NCBI RefSeq assembly: GCF_013744875.1
Contig: NZ_CP059399.1
Span: 2,542,001-2,606,000, forward strand
Length of the DNA stretch: 64,000 nucleotides
Direction of reading: 5' to 3'
Origin: Nocardia huaxiensis
GTDB lineage: Bacteria > Actinomycetota > Actinomycetes > Mycobacteriales > Mycobacteriaceae
The notes beneath the pieces are model-generated. The model did not search any database. It worked only from the letters and a program-made list of their open reading frames with translations, and was not told the DNA's origin. Every line of letters starts with the position of its first letter. Positions within the stretch are counted from its first letter, which is position 1. Positions 1 to 9,771 of this stretch are shown piece by piece. The translations under genes were made by a program, and so were the position numbers.

Positions 1-1106
1 GCACCAAGACCGTCAAGATCACCGAGCTGCTCAAGACCATCGGCGTCGAGCGCCAGCCGGGTGAGGAGGCCGTGGCCGGTGACATCGTCGCCATCGCGGG
101 CATCCCGGAGATCATGATCGGCGACACCATCGCCGACCCGGACAACCCGGTTGCGCTGCCGCGCATCACCGTCGACGAGCCCGCCATCTCGGTGACCATC
201 GGCACCAACACCTCGCCGCTGGTCGGCCGGGTGTCGGGCCACAAGCTGACCGCGCGCATGGTCAAGGATCGGCTCGACAAGGAACTGGTCGGCAACGTGT
301 CGCTGCGCGTGCTCGACATCGGCCGCCCGGACGCCTGGGAGGTGCAGGGCCGTGGTGAGCTCGCGCTGGCCATCCTGGTCGAGCAGATGCGCCGTGAGGG
401 CTTCGAGCTGACCGTCGGCAAGCCGCAGGTGGTCACCAAGACCGTCGACGGCAAGGTGCACGAGCCCTTCGAAGAGCTCACCATCGACTGCCCGGACGAG
501 TACCTCGGTGCCGTGACCCAGCTGCTGGCCGCTCGCAAGGGCAAGATGGTCCAGATGAGCAACCACTCCGCCGGGTGGGTGCGCATGGAGTTCATCGTGC
601 CGTCGCGCGGCCTCATCGGCTTCCGCACCGACTTCCTCACCGAGACCCGCGGCACCGGCATCGCCAACGCCGTGTTCGACGGTTACGCGCCGTGGGCCGG
701 CGAGATCCGCGCCCGCCACACCGGCTCGCTGGTCTCCGACCGCAACGGCTCGGTCACCCCGTTCGCCATGATCCAGCTGGCCGACCGCGGTCAGTTCTTC
801 GTGGAGCCGGGCGCCGACACCTACGAGGGTCACGTGGTGGGCATCAACCCGCGCGCAGAGGACCTCGACATCAACGTCACCCGCGAGAAGAAGCTGACCA
901 ATATGCGGTCCGCCACCGGTGACGTGCTCGAGACGCTGGCCAAGCCGCTGCAGCTGGATCTCGAAGGGGCCATGGAGTTCTGCGCCGCCGACGAGTGCGT
1001 GGAGGTCACCCCGGAGATCGTGCGCGTGCGCAAGGTCGTGCTGGGCGCCACCGAGCGGCAGCGTGAGGCTTCGCGCCGCAAGGCTCGCGATCGCGCCGCG
1101 CAGTAA
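1..1106 (+). CDS. typA: Translational GTPase TypA/BipA, C-terminal part (5' truncated by window edge)
   Basis: The reading frame is open from base 3, so the gene begins before the window and the G domain is missing. What remains is the domain II, domain V and C-terminal region of the ribosome-associated GTPase TypA/BipA. It includes the GRGELALAILVEQMRREGFE stretch (EF-G-like domain V) and the BipA-specific C-terminal block with SRGLIGFRTDFLTETRGTG, which contacts the ribosome. TypA is a stress-responsive translation factor related to EF-G and LepA. It is followed by lpqW and mshB, the order recalled from mycobacteria. A hairpin repeat at 1115-1197 directly follows the stop codon and may end the transcript. 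Identity is clear from the C-terminal motifs. Confidence 0.97.
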   Translation, partial: TKTVKITELLKTIGVERQPGEEAVAGDIVAIAGIPEIMIGDTIADPDNPVALPRITVDEPAISVTIGTNTSPLVGRVSGHKLTARMVKDRLDKELVGNVSLRVLDIGRPDAWEVQGRGELALAILVEQMRREGFELTVGKPQVVTKTVDGKVHEPFEELTIDCPDEYLGAVTQLLAARKGKMVQMSNHSAGWVRMEFIVPSRGLIGFRTDFLTETRGTGIANAVFDGYAPWAGEIRARHTGSLVSDRNGSVTPFAMIQLADRGQFFVEPGADTYEGHVVGINPRAEDLDINVTREKKLTNMRSATGDVLETLAKPLQLDLEGAMEFCAADECVEVTPEIVRVRKVVLGATERQREASRRKARDRAAQ

Positions 1107-1114
1107 ACCAAGAG

Positions 1115-1197
1115 CCCCGTCATCCCGGCATGCTTTTGGCCGGGATCCACACCGACCGATGTGGATCCCGGCCAAGAAGCGCGCCGGGATGACGGGG
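1115..1197. repeat. Long palindromic intergenic repeat, family A copy 1
   Basis: Two nested perfect inverted repeats form one long hairpin: outer 15-bp arms (CCCCGTCATCCCGGC at 1115-1129 with its complement at 1183-1197) and inner 13-bp arms (GGCCGGGATCCAC at 1138-1150 with its complement at 1161-1173). A second full copy is at 43328-43403 and a collapsed one at 4013-4035. It lies 9 bp after typA and could double as a terminator. Its dispersal and architecture suggest a REP/MITE-like element. Confidence 0.85.
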
Positions 1198-1282
1198 TTC
1201 TGCGCTCGCACGACGTATTCGCGCGAACCGCGCGCATATCGGTGAACGGGCGGTCAGCAGTCCATCAAGTAAAGTGCCGAAC

Positions 1283-3046
1283 GTGAGAACGGGGTCCCGC
1301 GTGCGCGCATCGTGGCGTGCGGTTCTGATCATGGTGGCGACCCTCGTGACGGTCGCGACCGGGTGCACCGCGAATCCACCACCGCCGATCGAGAGCACCG
1401 ACAGCCCGAAGACGACGGCCGCCAAACCGGGCAAGAATTCGGTCGTGGTGGCCATCGACGACATCGGCATCGGGTTCAATCCGCATCTGCGGTCCCAGCT
1501 TTCGCCGGCCACCGCGGCCGTGGCGTCCATGGTGCTGCCGAGCCCGTTCCGGCCCTCGCCGAGTCCGACGCTGCCGGGGGCGACCGACTGGATCCTGGAT
1601 CCGGCCATGATGGTGTCGGCGGATGTGACGGCGCAGGAGCCGTTCACCATTACCTATCAGATTCGCAATGAGGCTTCGTGGTCCGATGGCGCGCCGGTCG
1701 CCGCCGAGGACTTCCGGTACCTGTGGCAGCAGATGATCACGCAGCCCGGCACCGTGGATCCGGCCGGCTATCGGATGATCTCGGATATCACCTCGTCGGC
1801 GGGCGGCAAGACCGTCACCGTCACCATGAACGGCGAATACCCGGCCTGGCGACAGCTTTTCGCGGATCTGCTGCCCTCGCACCTGGTGAAGGACGCGGGC
1901 TTCGAACAGGGTCTGGTCGACACCATCCGGATTTCCGGCGGGCAGTTCAAGATCAAGCAGACCGATCGCGGCCGCGAGGAGATCCTGCTCGAACGCAATG
2001 ACCGGTACTGGGGCAAACCCGCTGTGCCGGACCAGATCCTGATGCGCCGCGGCGGCACCTACGCGCAGGTCGCGGAGTCGCTGCGGGTCGGCGACGCGCA
2101 GATGGCGCTGGTGCACGGCGGCGTCGCATTGCAGGCGCAGCTGGCGGCCATCCCGTCCGTGCGCACGGCCATCATGGCGCAGTCGCGGGAGATGCAGCTG
2201 GTGCTCAACGGCCGCACCGGGGATCTCGCCGACGTGCGGGTGCGCAAGGCGGTCATGGCGCTGCTGGATCCGGTGCTGCTGGCCACGGTCGGCGCACAGA
2301 CCGGCAGCTGGGTGGAACCCGTACGCGCCCAGGTACTTTCGCCGTCCGACCCCGGTTACGCGCCCACCGCGCCGCCCCGGCCCAGTCTGGAGGAGGCGTA
2401 CGCACTGCTGGCCGAGGCCGGATTCGGCCGCGCGCCCGAACAACCCGGCAGCGGATCGCCGACTTCCCCTGCGCCGCAACCGCGCACGATCGCCAAGAAC
2501 GGCAAATCGCTGACCATCCGGATCGGCGCGGCGGACGGCGACGATACCGCGCTGGCCGTCGCCAACACCACCGCCGACCAATTGCGCAGCGCCGGAATCG
2601 ATGTCATGGTGCGCAGCATCGCGGCGGCGGAACTGTACGGCAAGGACCTGACCGACGTGGGTGTGGACGCCATTGTCGGCTGGGAGCGCACCGGCGGCGA
2701 TCCGGCCACCGTGCTCGCCTCCCGCTACAGTTGCGCGCCGGTGGAAGTCCCTGGCACGGACGGGGATTCGAGCGCGGTCGAGGCGGCCAAGAAAGCGCCG
2801 TCCAACCTGTCCGGCGTGTGCGATCCGACCTTGCAGCCCGCCATCGACGCCGCCCTGCGCGGCATCGACACCGGCAAGGTGATCGCCGAGGCCGAACCCA
2901 AACTGTGGGAGATGTGGACCGTGCTGCCCATCGTGCAGGACACCCAGGTCGCCGCGGCCGGGCCGCGCGTGGACGGGGCCTCGCTGAGCGGCGCCATCCA
3001 GATCGGCATCTTCGCCGATGCCGCGAACTGGCGGCGACTACCGTGA
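1283..3046 (+). CDS. lpqW: LpqW-like lipoprotein (family 5 solute-binding fold)
   Basis: This exported lipoprotein has a basic n-region ([11 protein letters not shown]), a hydrophobic core and a lipidation Cys in VTVATGC. An oligopeptide-binding (SBP_bac_5) fold follows, including [16 protein letters not shown] and PAGYRMI. Length is 587 aa. Position between typA and mshB identifies it as the LpqW orthologue; in mycobacteria LpqW steers PIM/lipoarabinomannan synthesis rather than acting in an ABC importer, and no permease genes lie nearby. I prefer GTG 1283 because TAAAGT sits exactly 7 nt upstream, the leaderless pattern common here; GTG 1274 is the in-frame alternative. The stop overlaps the mshB start by 4 bp. 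The role in the wall is by orthology only. Confidence 0.88.
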   Translation: MRTGSRVRASWRAVLIMVATLVTVATGCTANPPPPIESTDSPKTTAAKPGKNSVVVAIDDIGIGFNPHLRSQLSPATAAVASMVLPSPFRPSPSPTLPGATDWILDPAMMVSADVTAQEPFTITYQIRNEASWSDGAPVAAEDFRYLWQQMITQPGTVDPAGYRMISDITSSAGGKTVTVTMNGEYPAWRQLFADLLPSHLVKDAGFEQGLVDTIRISGGQFKIKQTDRGREEILLERNDRYWGKPAVPDQILMRRGGTYAQVAESLRVGDAQMALVHGGVALQAQLAAIPSVRTAIMAQSREMQLVLNGRTGDLADVRVRKAVMALLDPVLLATVGAQTGSWVEPVRAQVLSPSDPGYAPTAPPRPSLEEAYALLAEAGFGRAPEQPGSGSPTSPAPQPRTIAKNGKSLTIRIGAADGDDTALAVANTTADQLRSAGIDVMVRSIAAAELYGKDLTDVGVDAIVGWERTGGDPATVLASRYSCAPVEVPGTDGDSSAVEAAKKAPSNLSGVCDPTLQPAIDAALRGIDTGKVIAEAEPKLWEMWTVLPIVQDTQVAAAGPRVDGASLSGAIQIGIFADAANWRRLP

Positions 3047-3933
3047 CCGGACCCGAGACCGGCGGGCTGCTGCTGGTGCACGCGCATCCCGACGACGAAT
3101 CCATCACCACCGGTGGCACCATCGCGCACTACCGTAAGCGCGGCATTCCGGTGACCGTGGTGACCTGCACCCTCGGTGAGGAGGGCGAGGTCATCGGCGA
3201 CGAGTGGGCGCATCTGGTCAACGCCGAGGCCGACCAGCTCGGCGGCTACCGCATTCTCGAATTGACCAGGGCCCTGGCCGAATTGGATGCGAGCCCGCCG
3301 CGCTTCCTGGGTGGCGCGGGCCGCTGGCGGGACTCCGGCATGGCCGGAACACCCTCGGCCCGGAATCCACGCGCCTTCGTGAATTCCGGTGACGCTGCCG
3401 TGGAAGCCCTCGTGCAGGTGATCCTCGACCTGCGCCCCCGTGTGGTGGTCGGCTACGACCCGCGCGGCGGCTACGGCCACCCGGACCACATTCGCGCCCA
3501 CGAAATCACCATGGCCGCATTGGATTCCGCCGCCGATTGGGGCTGGGACGTCCCCAAGGCGTACTGGACCGTCACCGACGGCGCGGTGCTGGGCATGCAC
3601 ACCGAGGCCCTGAAACGCCGCACCGTCGACCAGCTGCCGGGAGCTCTCCCGCCCGGCTGGCGACTGCCCCACGACGGCGAACTCGCCTGCGTCCCCACCG
3701 AATCCGTGACCACCACGGTCGACGTCGCCGATGCCCTCGGAGCCAAGCGCGCCGCCCTGCGCGCCCACGCCACCCAGGTGTCCGTCGCCCCCTCGGGCCG
3801 AGAGTTCGCGCTCTCCAACAACATCGCGCAACCGGTTCTGCCGGAAGAGCACTTCATCCTGGTGCGCGGGCAGCGCGGTCCCGTGGGGACCGACGGCCGC
3901 GAGCACGACCTGTTCGCCGGACTCACCGCCTGA
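3043..3933 (+). CDS. mshB: N-acetyl-1-D-myo-inositol-2-amino-2-deoxy-alpha-D-glucopyranoside deacetylase MshB
   Basis: MshB is the zinc deacetylase that turns GlcNAc-inositol into GlcN-inositol in mycothiol synthesis, the main low-molecular-weight thiol of actinobacteria. The 296-aa protein is a PIG-L/LmbE-type enzyme. HAHPDDE (His15, Asp18) and GHPDH (His149) match the zinc ligands of the family (His13, Asp16 and His147 in the M. tuberculosis enzyme), and Asp17 is the likely general base. The GTG start overlaps the lpqW stop (GTGA), implying translational coupling. Full length matches the family. Mca, the amidase paralogue, is less likely given the lpqW neighbour. Confidence 0.95.
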   Translation: MTGPETGGLLLVHAHPDDESITTGGTIAHYRKRGIPVTVVTCTLGEEGEVIGDEWAHLVNAEADQLGGYRILELTRALAELDASPPRFLGGAGRWRDSGMAGTPSARNPRAFVNSGDAAVEALVQVILDLRPRVVVGYDPRGGYGHPDHIRAHEITMAALDSAADWGWDVPKAYWTVTDGAVLGMHTEALKRRTVDQLPGALPPGWRLPHDGELACVPTESVTTTVDVADALGAKRAALRAHATQVSVAPSGREFALSNNIAQPVLPEEHFILVRGQRGPVGTDGREHDLFAGLTA

Positions 3934-4012
3934 GCGGCCGTGTGGCTGAGTGATTGAGGCGGCTGAGCGCGTGAGCGCCGGGCGTCCGACACAGCCTCCG
4001 CCGTTGCCTCTG

Positions 4013-4035
4013 CGTCATTCCGCGCCGGGATGACG
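4013..4035. repeat. Collapsed copy of palindromic repeat family A
   Basis: A 23-bp hairpin (CGTCATTCC, loop gcgcc, GGGATGACG; one G-T pair) keeps only the two outer ends of the repeat seen at 1115-1197 and 43328-43403; the inner arms are missing. It sits between mshB and the convergent DUF1330 gene. Confidence 0.6.
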
Positions 4036-4110
4036 AAGTGGGTTGTACCTGAAGCGGGTGGTGGCAGATGAGCGCGCCAGGCGGGACGCTTGGCCGTAAC
4101 CTGCTGCCGC

Positions 4111-4458
4111 TCAGTGGTATTCGGCCTCGGTGCGGAGTTTGGCGGCGCGTGCGGCGGGATCGTAGTCGGGCGGGACGCCCTCGATGAGGAGCAGGTCGCC
4201 GTCGATGTGGTCGGTGCGCAGGTGGATGATCTCGCGGTAGGCGGGGGAGTGGTACCACTCGCGGGCCGCTGTCATGTCGGGGAATTCGATGAGGACCATG
4301 CTGCCGGGCCAGTTGCCCTCCACGACTTCGGCGGGCGGGCCGTGGATGACGAAGCGGCCGTGGAAGGGGTCGAGGGTGGCTTGGACGCGTTCGATGTATT
4401 CCAGGATGTCCGGGTGCGGGCGGCGGCTGCGCAGGTGGGCGAATCCGTAGGCGGGCAT
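4111..4458 (-). CDS. DUF1330 family protein
   Basis: This 115-aa protein has the dimeric alpha-beta barrel fold of DUF1330 (ferredoxin-like, monooxygenase/EthD-like). Visible family features are the middle block GSMVLIEFPDMTAAREWYHS and the following AYREI..LR segment. DUF1330 members have no settled function; the fold often serves small-molecule binding or turnover. ATG 4458 is chosen over GTG 4476 because a GAGGAG Shine-Dalgarno (4464-4469) is well spaced for 4458 and lies between the two candidates. It is convergent with mshB and divergent from the small gene at 4561. Function unknown. Confidence 0.8.
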   Translation of the reverse strand: MPAYGFAHLRSRRPHPDILEYIERVQATLDPFHGRFVIHGPPAEVVEGNWPGSMVLIEFPDMTAAREWYHSPAYREIIHLRTDHIDGDLLLIEGVPPDYDPAARAAKLRTEAEYH

Positions 4459-4560
4459 GATCGGCTCCTCGTTCACGGCGATTGCTGGGCCGACGGTAGC
4501 TCCGGAGGATTCCCCGGTCGATTACCTCGCGGGTAACGCCGGGATGAGAGACTGGCGGCC

Positions 4561-4734
4561 ATGGGTAACTCGCCGGGCTACAACTGGGATCTGCAGAACG
4601 CCATCGCGGCGTTCGTGGAGAGCCAGCGGCCGAACTTCCAGGCGCAGCACGAACTGTATCTGCACGCGCTGTACTCCTTCGTGGATATGCAGAGCCATCT
4701 GCTGACCCTCCTCGGCTTCCCGCCGGTGCCGTGA
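4561..4734 (+). CDS. Small conserved-looking hypothetical protein (57 aa)
   Basis: A 57-aa ORF starts ATGGGTAACTCG and ends in TGA at 4732-4734, which overlaps the GTG start of the next gene by 4 bp (GTGA). That coupling supports it as real. The protein is amphipathic and aromatic (GYNWDLQNAIAAFVESQRPN, then a leucine-rich C-terminus LLTLLGFPPVP). No signal peptide or clear TM segment is seen. It is probably co-transcribed with the membrane protein downstream and may be its partner. Family not recognised. Confidence 0.6.
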   Translation: MGNSPGYNWDLQNAIAAFVESQRPNFQAQHELYLHALYSFVDMQSHLLTLLGFPPVP

Positions 4735-5225
4735 CGGCGGCGGTGAACGCCCCCGCGGGGGACTCCGAGGCCGCGGCCGGCCGGGGCCGGGCGTGGCTGC
4801 CGGTGATCGCCGTGCTGCTGGTGCTGGACGGGCTGATCACGGTGGTGCTCGAGGTGCTGTACCTGCCGCTGTACGCCGGGCGCGGCACGCTCGCGGAGGC
4901 GTCCGGCCCGCTGATGGCCGAGCCGCTGGCCGCCGCCACCACCACGGGCGCGGTGCCGGTGCCGATCGCCGCGCTGGTCGCGGCCGTGGTGAACGTGCTG
5001 CTCGTGATGGGCATGGGGACGATCTCGCAGCGTCCGGCGGTCATGCTGCTGCCGCTGCTCGCCTGGACCCTCGGCTTCCTGCTGCTGGCTAGCACCGGGC
5101 CGGGCGGGGACGTCATGCTGATCGGCGACTGGCCCACCATGCTGCTGTTCCTGTGCGGTCTGGTGCCCGCCGGGCTGTACCTCTACTGGCGGGTGACCGC
5201 CCGCGCCGTGGCCCGCGCTGTCTGA
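4731..5225 (+). CDS. Four-TM integral membrane protein (Rv1171-like position)
   Basis: A 164-aa membrane protein with about four TM helices: WLPVIAVLLVLDGLITVVLEV (roughly 22-42), a second around 79-94 (PIAALVAAVVNVLLVM), a third around 102-121 and a fourth around 134-154. The GTG start overlaps the preceding small ORF. Its place between mshB and (further on) fbiC matches Rv1171 in M. tuberculosis, which is recalled as an uncharacterised membrane protein. No catalytic motif is evident. Function unknown; orthology is positional only. Confidence 0.75.
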   Translation: MTAAVNAPAGDSEAAAGRGRAWLPVIAVLLVLDGLITVVLEVLYLPLYAGRGTLAEASGPLMAEPLAAATTTGAVPVPIAALVAAVVNVLLVMGMGTISQRPAVMLLPLLAWTLGFLLLASTGPGGDVMLIGDWPTMLLFLCGLVPAGLYLYWRVTARAVARAV

Positions 5226-5342
5226 CCCTGCTTTCCACCGAAGTCACACTTTCTGCGGCTGTCTCGTCATCTCTGTGAACGCCGCCCACGGCCGCCGGCC
5301 GGGCAGGTGACGACGATTCCAGTCGACGAGTGAGGAAAGACA

Positions 5343-6641
5343 ATGACTTTCGAAGATCTGCGCAGTGCTGTCCGAGGTCGGGTGCTGGTGCCGGGTGAGG
5401 ACGGATTCGAGCACGCGGCGCAGCCGTGGAATCTGGCGATCACGCAGCCGGTGGCCGCCGTGGTCGAGGCCGCGGACGCCGAGGATGTGGCGGCCGTGGT
5501 GCGGTACGCCAAGAGTGCGGGGCGGCCGGTGGTCACCCAGCCGACCGGGCACGGCGCGACCGGGGACATCGACTCCGCGATCCTGCTGCGCACCGGGCGA
5601 CTGAACAGTGTGGAGATCGATCCGGCGGCGCGGCGGGCACGCGTCGGTGCGGGCGCGCAGTGGGGTCAGGTGCAGGCGGCCGCGGCCGAGCACGGGCTGA
5701 CCGGGCTCGCGGGCAGCAATCCCGTTGTGGGCGTTACCGGTTACACCCTGGGCGGCGGCCTCGGCTGGTTCGGCCGCAAGCACGGGTGGGCCTCGGATGC
5801 GGTGCGCGCCTTCGACATTGTGGACGCCGACGGCAATCCGGCGCACGTCACCTTCGACAGCGACGCCGAACTGTTCTGGGCGCTGTGCGGTGGCGGCGGC
5901 GACTTCGGGGTGGTGACGGCGCTGGAATTCGAGCTGTTCCCCGCGCCCGGCCTGTACGGCGGCCGGGTCATGTGGCCCGGTGCGCGCCAGGCCGAAGTGT
6001 GGGACGCCTTCCGCGACTTGACCTCCCACGCCCCCGACGAGCTGTCGGTGTGGTTCCACCGCTTCCAGTTCCCGGACGCCCCGGAGATGGTGGCCCTCGA
6101 TGTCGCCCACCTCGGTGATCCGGAGCGGGGCCGCGAACTGGTGTCGGACATCGACCGGATCGGCGGCGCGGTCGCCGACAAGCGCGGGGTCCTGTCGGTG
6201 GCGAACCTCGGCGACATCTGCGCCGAACCCACCAACCCCAGCCCGGCGATCTCGCGCGCCGAACTGCTCACCGATCTCGACGAGGAAACCGTGAAAGTGC
6301 TTCTCGGCGAACCGGTCGCGCCGCTGGTGAACATTCAGGTCCGGCATCTCGGTGGTGCGCTGACCCGTCCGGGTTCGGGTGCGCGCGGTCCGGTGCGGGA
6401 GCCGTACCTGCTGTACCTGCTCGGTCTGGGCCTGCCGCAGTTGCGAGATGCGGTGGGCGCCAAGCAGCGTGCGTTCGTGGACGCGCTCGGCCCGCATGTG
6501 AGCGGCGCCAAGCCGTACACCTTCCTGTCGCCGGCCGATTCCGTCGCAACGGCTTTCGACGAGGCCACGCTGGCGCGGCTGCGCGCGATCAAGCAGGCCC
6601 GCGACCCGCAGCGAGTGATTCGCGCGAATTTCCCGGTCTGA
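5343..6641 (+). CDS. FAD-binding oxidoreductase (PCMH/VAO fold, 6-hydroxynicotine oxidase-like)
   Basis: A 432-aa flavoprotein with the PCMH-type FAD domain. QPTGHGATGD carries His70, the likely 8-alpha covalent FAD attachment site. The following VGVTGYTLGGGLGWFGRKHG block is the pyrophosphate-binding loop. The Cys that gives bicovalent FAD in berberine-bridge enzymes is replaced (GSNPVVG), so single covalent linkage is expected. The C-terminal DPQRVIRANFPV matches the end of this family. GAGGAAAG precedes the ATG. Substrate is unknown; relatives oxidise alcohols, amines or sugars. It stands alone between the membrane gene and the conservon. Confidence 0.85.
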   Translation: MTFEDLRSAVRGRVLVPGEDGFEHAAQPWNLAITQPVAAVVEAADAEDVAAVVRYAKSAGRPVVTQPTGHGATGDIDSAILLRTGRLNSVEIDPAARRARVGAGAQWGQVQAAAAEHGLTGLAGSNPVVGVTGYTLGGGLGWFGRKHGWASDAVRAFDIVDADGNPAHVTFDSDAELFWALCGGGGDFGVVTALEFELFPAPGLYGGRVMWPGARQAEVWDAFRDLTSHAPDELSVWFHRFQFPDAPEMVALDVAHLGDPERGRELVSDIDRIGGAVADKRGVLSVANLGDICAEPTNPSPAISRAELLTDLDEETVKVLLGEPVAPLVNIQVRHLGGALTRPGSGARGPVREPYLLYLLGLGLPQLRDAVGAKQRAFVDALGPHVSGAKPYTFLSPADSVATAFDEATLARLRAIKQARDPQRVIRANFPV

Positions 6642-6811
6642 GGGGTTCCACTGCGTGGGACGGCGGATTGCGGAATCGAATTGAATCCATTCTGATTTCG
6701 AGATCTATCCGTTATCCTCCCGGATGAGGAAAGTGTGACGCGTATCGCCCGTTCGTCCGGCGATGTCGTGGGAGCAGGGCGCCACGGCGTTCGGGAGCGG
6801 GAAGTTTCACT

Positions 6812-9298
6812 GTGGGTAGTTGGCAGAGCCTGCGCAATTCTCTTGGTACGGCCTTCGATTCGCGCGGAGCCAGCGTTCGCGGCCGGGTGGGTGTGCGGGT
6901 TCGCCTGCTGTCGATGGTGCTCATCTCCAGTGTGACGCTGCTGGTCATCGGCGGTGGCGCGGCCGTCTACCTGGTGCAGAACGCGCGCGAATCCCAGCAG
7001 TGGGCCGAATTGGCCAGCAGCACCACGGGTCCGGCGATTCTCATGGTCTCCGCCTTCGAGGAGGAGCGGCGACTGTCGTTGCTGCACTTGGCCGGTGACA
7101 CCGCGACCGTGCCGGAGCTGGTGGCCGCCCGCGCGAAATCGGATGCGGCGCTGGCGGCCGTCAGGGCCAAGGGTGACGCGGCCCGCGAGCTCAATCCCGA
7201 TGGGAAAGCCTCGGATATCGAGGGCTACAACAAGCTCTTCTCCATGGTGCCGACGCTGCGGGCGGGCGTGGACGCCCTGCAGATGCCCGCCGATCAGGTG
7301 TTCACATTCTTCACGCAGGTGATCGGCACCATCATCTCGGCCTCCATGCTGGCGGCGCGGGTGGCGCCGGACGCCGAGATCGCCATCGAATTGGGTTATG
7401 CGGTAGAGCAATTGCGGGCGGCGGAGGCGCTGTCGCAGGCCGACACCATCGGCGCGGTGGCGCTGACCATGGGTGAGATGTCGGCGGCACAGTTCCTGGA
7501 ATTCGGGCGGCTGGTCGGTGAATTCCGCAGTGAGGTGGCCTATTCCGCCACCGTGCTGAAGGGAATCCGGCTCGAACAGCTACAGGCCCTCACCAATGGT
7601 GAGGCGTGGCAGCAGGTTACCGCCATGCAGGACGCCGTCCTGCTGCGTGGGCCGTTCACCGCCGAGACCACCGACAGCCCGGCCAAGACCACCGGGGCCA
7701 GTGCGAAGACCGCCGAGCGCACGACCGCGAAGACTCCGGCGCTGCCGCTGGGCGTCGCGGCCTGGCAGCAGGCGAGCGGGCACGTCAAGGCGTCGCTGCA
7801 GCAGATCTGGGAGGACCAGAGCCGCGACGCGCACGTGATCGCGCGCGAGCAGGGCGCGGCGGCGACCCGGAACGCGAGCCTCGGCGGCGCGGTCGTGCTG
7901 CTGATCGCGGTGCTGGCCTTCGTGGCGGCGCTGATCATGGCCAACCGGTTCATCGGCCGCATGCGCCGATTGCGCCGCGACACCCTGGAATTGGCCGATC
8001 ACCGGATGCCGGAGCTGATTGCGCGGCTCGGTGTGGGCGACGAGAAGGATGTGAGCGCCGAGACCGCCGCCCTGGATTTCGGCACCGACGAACTCGGGCA
8101 GGTGGCCGAGGCGTTCAACCGGGCGCACATCGCCGCGGTATCGGCCGCGGTCGCGGAGGCCAAGACGCGAGCGGGCGTGAACGCGGTCTTCCTCAATATC
8201 GCCCATCGCAGCCAGGTGGTGGTGCATCGGCAGCTGGGGCTGCTCGACCGGGCCGAGCGTGAGGAGAAGGACGCCGGGCAGCTCGAATTGCTGTTCCAGC
8301 TCGACCATCTCGCGACCCGGGCGCGGCGCAATGCCGAGAACCTGATCATTCTCGGCGGTGAGCAGCCGGGCCGGCGCTGGCGTAATCCGGTGCTGCTGTT
8401 CGAGCTGGTGCGCGGCGCGGTCGCGGAAAGCCTGGACTACACCAGGATTCACCTCGGCCGTCTGCCCGAGGTGCGGATCGCCAGCCACGCCGTCGCGGAC
8501 GTGATCCACCTGCTGTCCGAGCTCATCGACAATGCGACCGCCTGTTCGCCGCCGGAATCCCAGGTGAGCGTGTCGGGCGTGATCGTGGGACGCGGTGTGG
8601 TCGTGGAGATCAACGATCAGGGCCTGGGCATGTCGGAGGACGAATTCGCCGAACGCAATGCCATGCTGGCGAATCCGCCGGACTTCAGCGTGGCGACGCT
8701 GCCCGGCGGCTCCCGGCTCGGGCTGTTCGTGGTCGCGAAACTGGCGGGGCGGCACGGCATCTCGGTGAAGCTGGCGGAGTCGGAGTACGGCGGCGTGCGG
8801 GCCGTGGTACTCATCCCCTCCGTGCTCATGGCCTCCGCCGACGCACCCGCCGAACCGCCGGCCGAACTGCCCGACGATGTGCGCGACGGGCTGCGCCCGC
8901 TGGTGCCCGATCACCCCTATGCCCTGCGCTCGGATCGATTCCAAGCGCTGCGTGCGGCCGCCGCCCCGAATTCCGCTGCGCCGCAGACTGTCGGCCCGGC
9001 ACACACCTTCGGTCCCGCGCTGCACACGGGCCCGATGCAGCGTGTGAGCCGGGCGACAAGCCCGGCCGAGACCGCCGTACCGGCCCCGACCGGGGCCGCG
9101 GCACCGGGCACCCTGCCCGGCGGCCGCCCGGAACTGCCGCGCCGGAATCGGAACGCGGCCACGACCCCCGATCCCGCCGCATCCACCGCACCGCGCACGC
9201 GGTCGGCCGACGAGGCCCGGAATCTCATGAGCGCCATTGCGAAAGGCACCCGCCAGGGTAGGCAGACGCCGCCGGCATCCGAGAGAGGAACACCATGA
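6812..9298 (+). CDS. Conservon sensor histidine kinase-like protein (CvnA type)
   Basis: An 828-aa membrane kinase. Order: TM helix about 30-53, an extracellular nitrate/nitrite-sensing-like helical domain (about 60-340), a second TM (AVVLLIAVLAFVAALIM, about 352-370), HAMP, a degenerate dimerisation region (NIAHRSQVVVHRQLGLLDR) and a GHKL ATPase with N-box ELIDNATACSPP, G1 NDQGLGM and G2 GGSRLGLFVVAKLAGRHG. A proline/alanine-rich tail follows. This is the architecture of CvnA, first gene of Streptomyces conservons, which signal through small GTPases. The GTG start follows a GGGAAG Shine-Dalgarno. The stop overlaps the cvnB start (ATGA). Phosphotransfer is not established for the family. Confidence 0.9.
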   Translation: MGSWQSLRNSLGTAFDSRGASVRGRVGVRVRLLSMVLISSVTLLVIGGGAAVYLVQNARESQQWAELASSTTGPAILMVSAFEEERRLSLLHLAGDTATVPELVAARAKSDAALAAVRAKGDAARELNPDGKASDIEGYNKLFSMVPTLRAGVDALQMPADQVFTFFTQVIGTIISASMLAARVAPDAEIAIELGYAVEQLRAAEALSQADTIGAVALTMGEMSAAQFLEFGRLVGEFRSEVAYSATVLKGIRLEQLQALTNGEAWQQVTAMQDAVLLRGPFTAETTDSPAKTTGASAKTAERTTAKTPALPLGVAAWQQASGHVKASLQQIWEDQSRDAHVIAREQGAAATRNASLGGAVVLLIAVLAFVAALIMANRFIGRMRRLRRDTLELADHRMPELIARLGVGDEKDVSAETAALDFGTDELGQVAEAFNRAHIAAVSAAVAEAKTRAGVNAVFLNIAHRSQVVVHRQLGLLDRAEREEKDAGQLELLFQLDHLATRARRNAENLIILGGEQPGRRWRNPVLLFELVRGAVAESLDYTRIHLGRLPEVRIASHAVADVIHLLSELIDNATACSPPESQVSVSGVIVGRGVVVEINDQGLGMSEDEFAERNAMLANPPDFSVATLPGGSRLGLFVVAKLAGRHGISVKLAESEYGGVRAVVLIPSVLMASADAPAEPPAELPDDVRDGLRPLVPDHPYALRSDRFQALRAAAAPNSAAPQTVGPAHTFGPALHTGPMQRVSRATSPAETAVPAPTGAAAPGTLPGGRPELPRRNRNAATTPDPAASTAPRTRSADEARNLMSAIAKGTRQGRQTPPASERGTP

Positions 9299-9699
9299 CC
9301 ACCTCCCAGCGCATCGACCTCGGCTGGCTGCTCGCGGAACTGGTCGACGGCCTCACCGACGCGCAGTCGGCGGTCCTGCTGTCCACCGACGGACTGCTGC
9401 TCGGGTATTCACCCGGGCAGGACCGGGCCGACGCCGAACGCTTCGGGGCCATGGCCTCGGCGTTGCACAGCCTGGCGCGCAGCGCCGGACAGCATTTCCG
9501 GGCGGGCGGGGTGTGCCAGACCGTGGTGGAGCTCGACGAGGCGGTGCTGTTCATCACCGCGGCGGGGGAGAACGCCTGCCTGGCACTCATGGCGAAGGGG
9601 ACCGCCGATATGGGATTGGTGGCCTACGAGATGAATCTGACGGTGCAGCGGGTGGGCACGCATCTGTCGGTGGACGCGCGCAGCCCGCATCGGGCGTGA
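9295..9699 (+). CDS. Roadblock/LC7 domain protein (CvnB type)
   Basis: A 134-aa Roadblock/LC7 protein that begins LGWLLAELVDGLTDAQSAVLLSTDGLLLGYS, the usual start of actinobacterial CvnB/MglB-like proteins. In conservons it acts as partner or GAP-like regulator of the small GTPase CvnD. It overlaps the kinase gene by 4 bp and is followed by the DUF742 gene, so the CvnA-B-C order is intact. The expected GTPase gene is absent downstream (see findings), which leaves its GTPase partner to be found elsewhere. Confidence 0.93.
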   Translation: MTTSQRIDLGWLLAELVDGLTDAQSAVLLSTDGLLLGYSPGQDRADAERFGAMASALHSLARSAGQHFRAGGVCQTVVELDEAVLFITAAGENACLALMAKGTADMGLVAYEMNLTVQRVGTHLSVDARSPHRA

Positions 9700-9771
9700 G
9701 CGGGTACCGCGTGGCGGCGCCAGCGGAGCGTCACCACGCAGCGCACCGCTCGGCCCGCAAGGACACAGCCG

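Noticed and set aside
830..1237. Antisense ORFs over typA and similar ORFs throughout
   Set aside because: Shadow frames of conserved genes with no ribosome-binding site or family signature.
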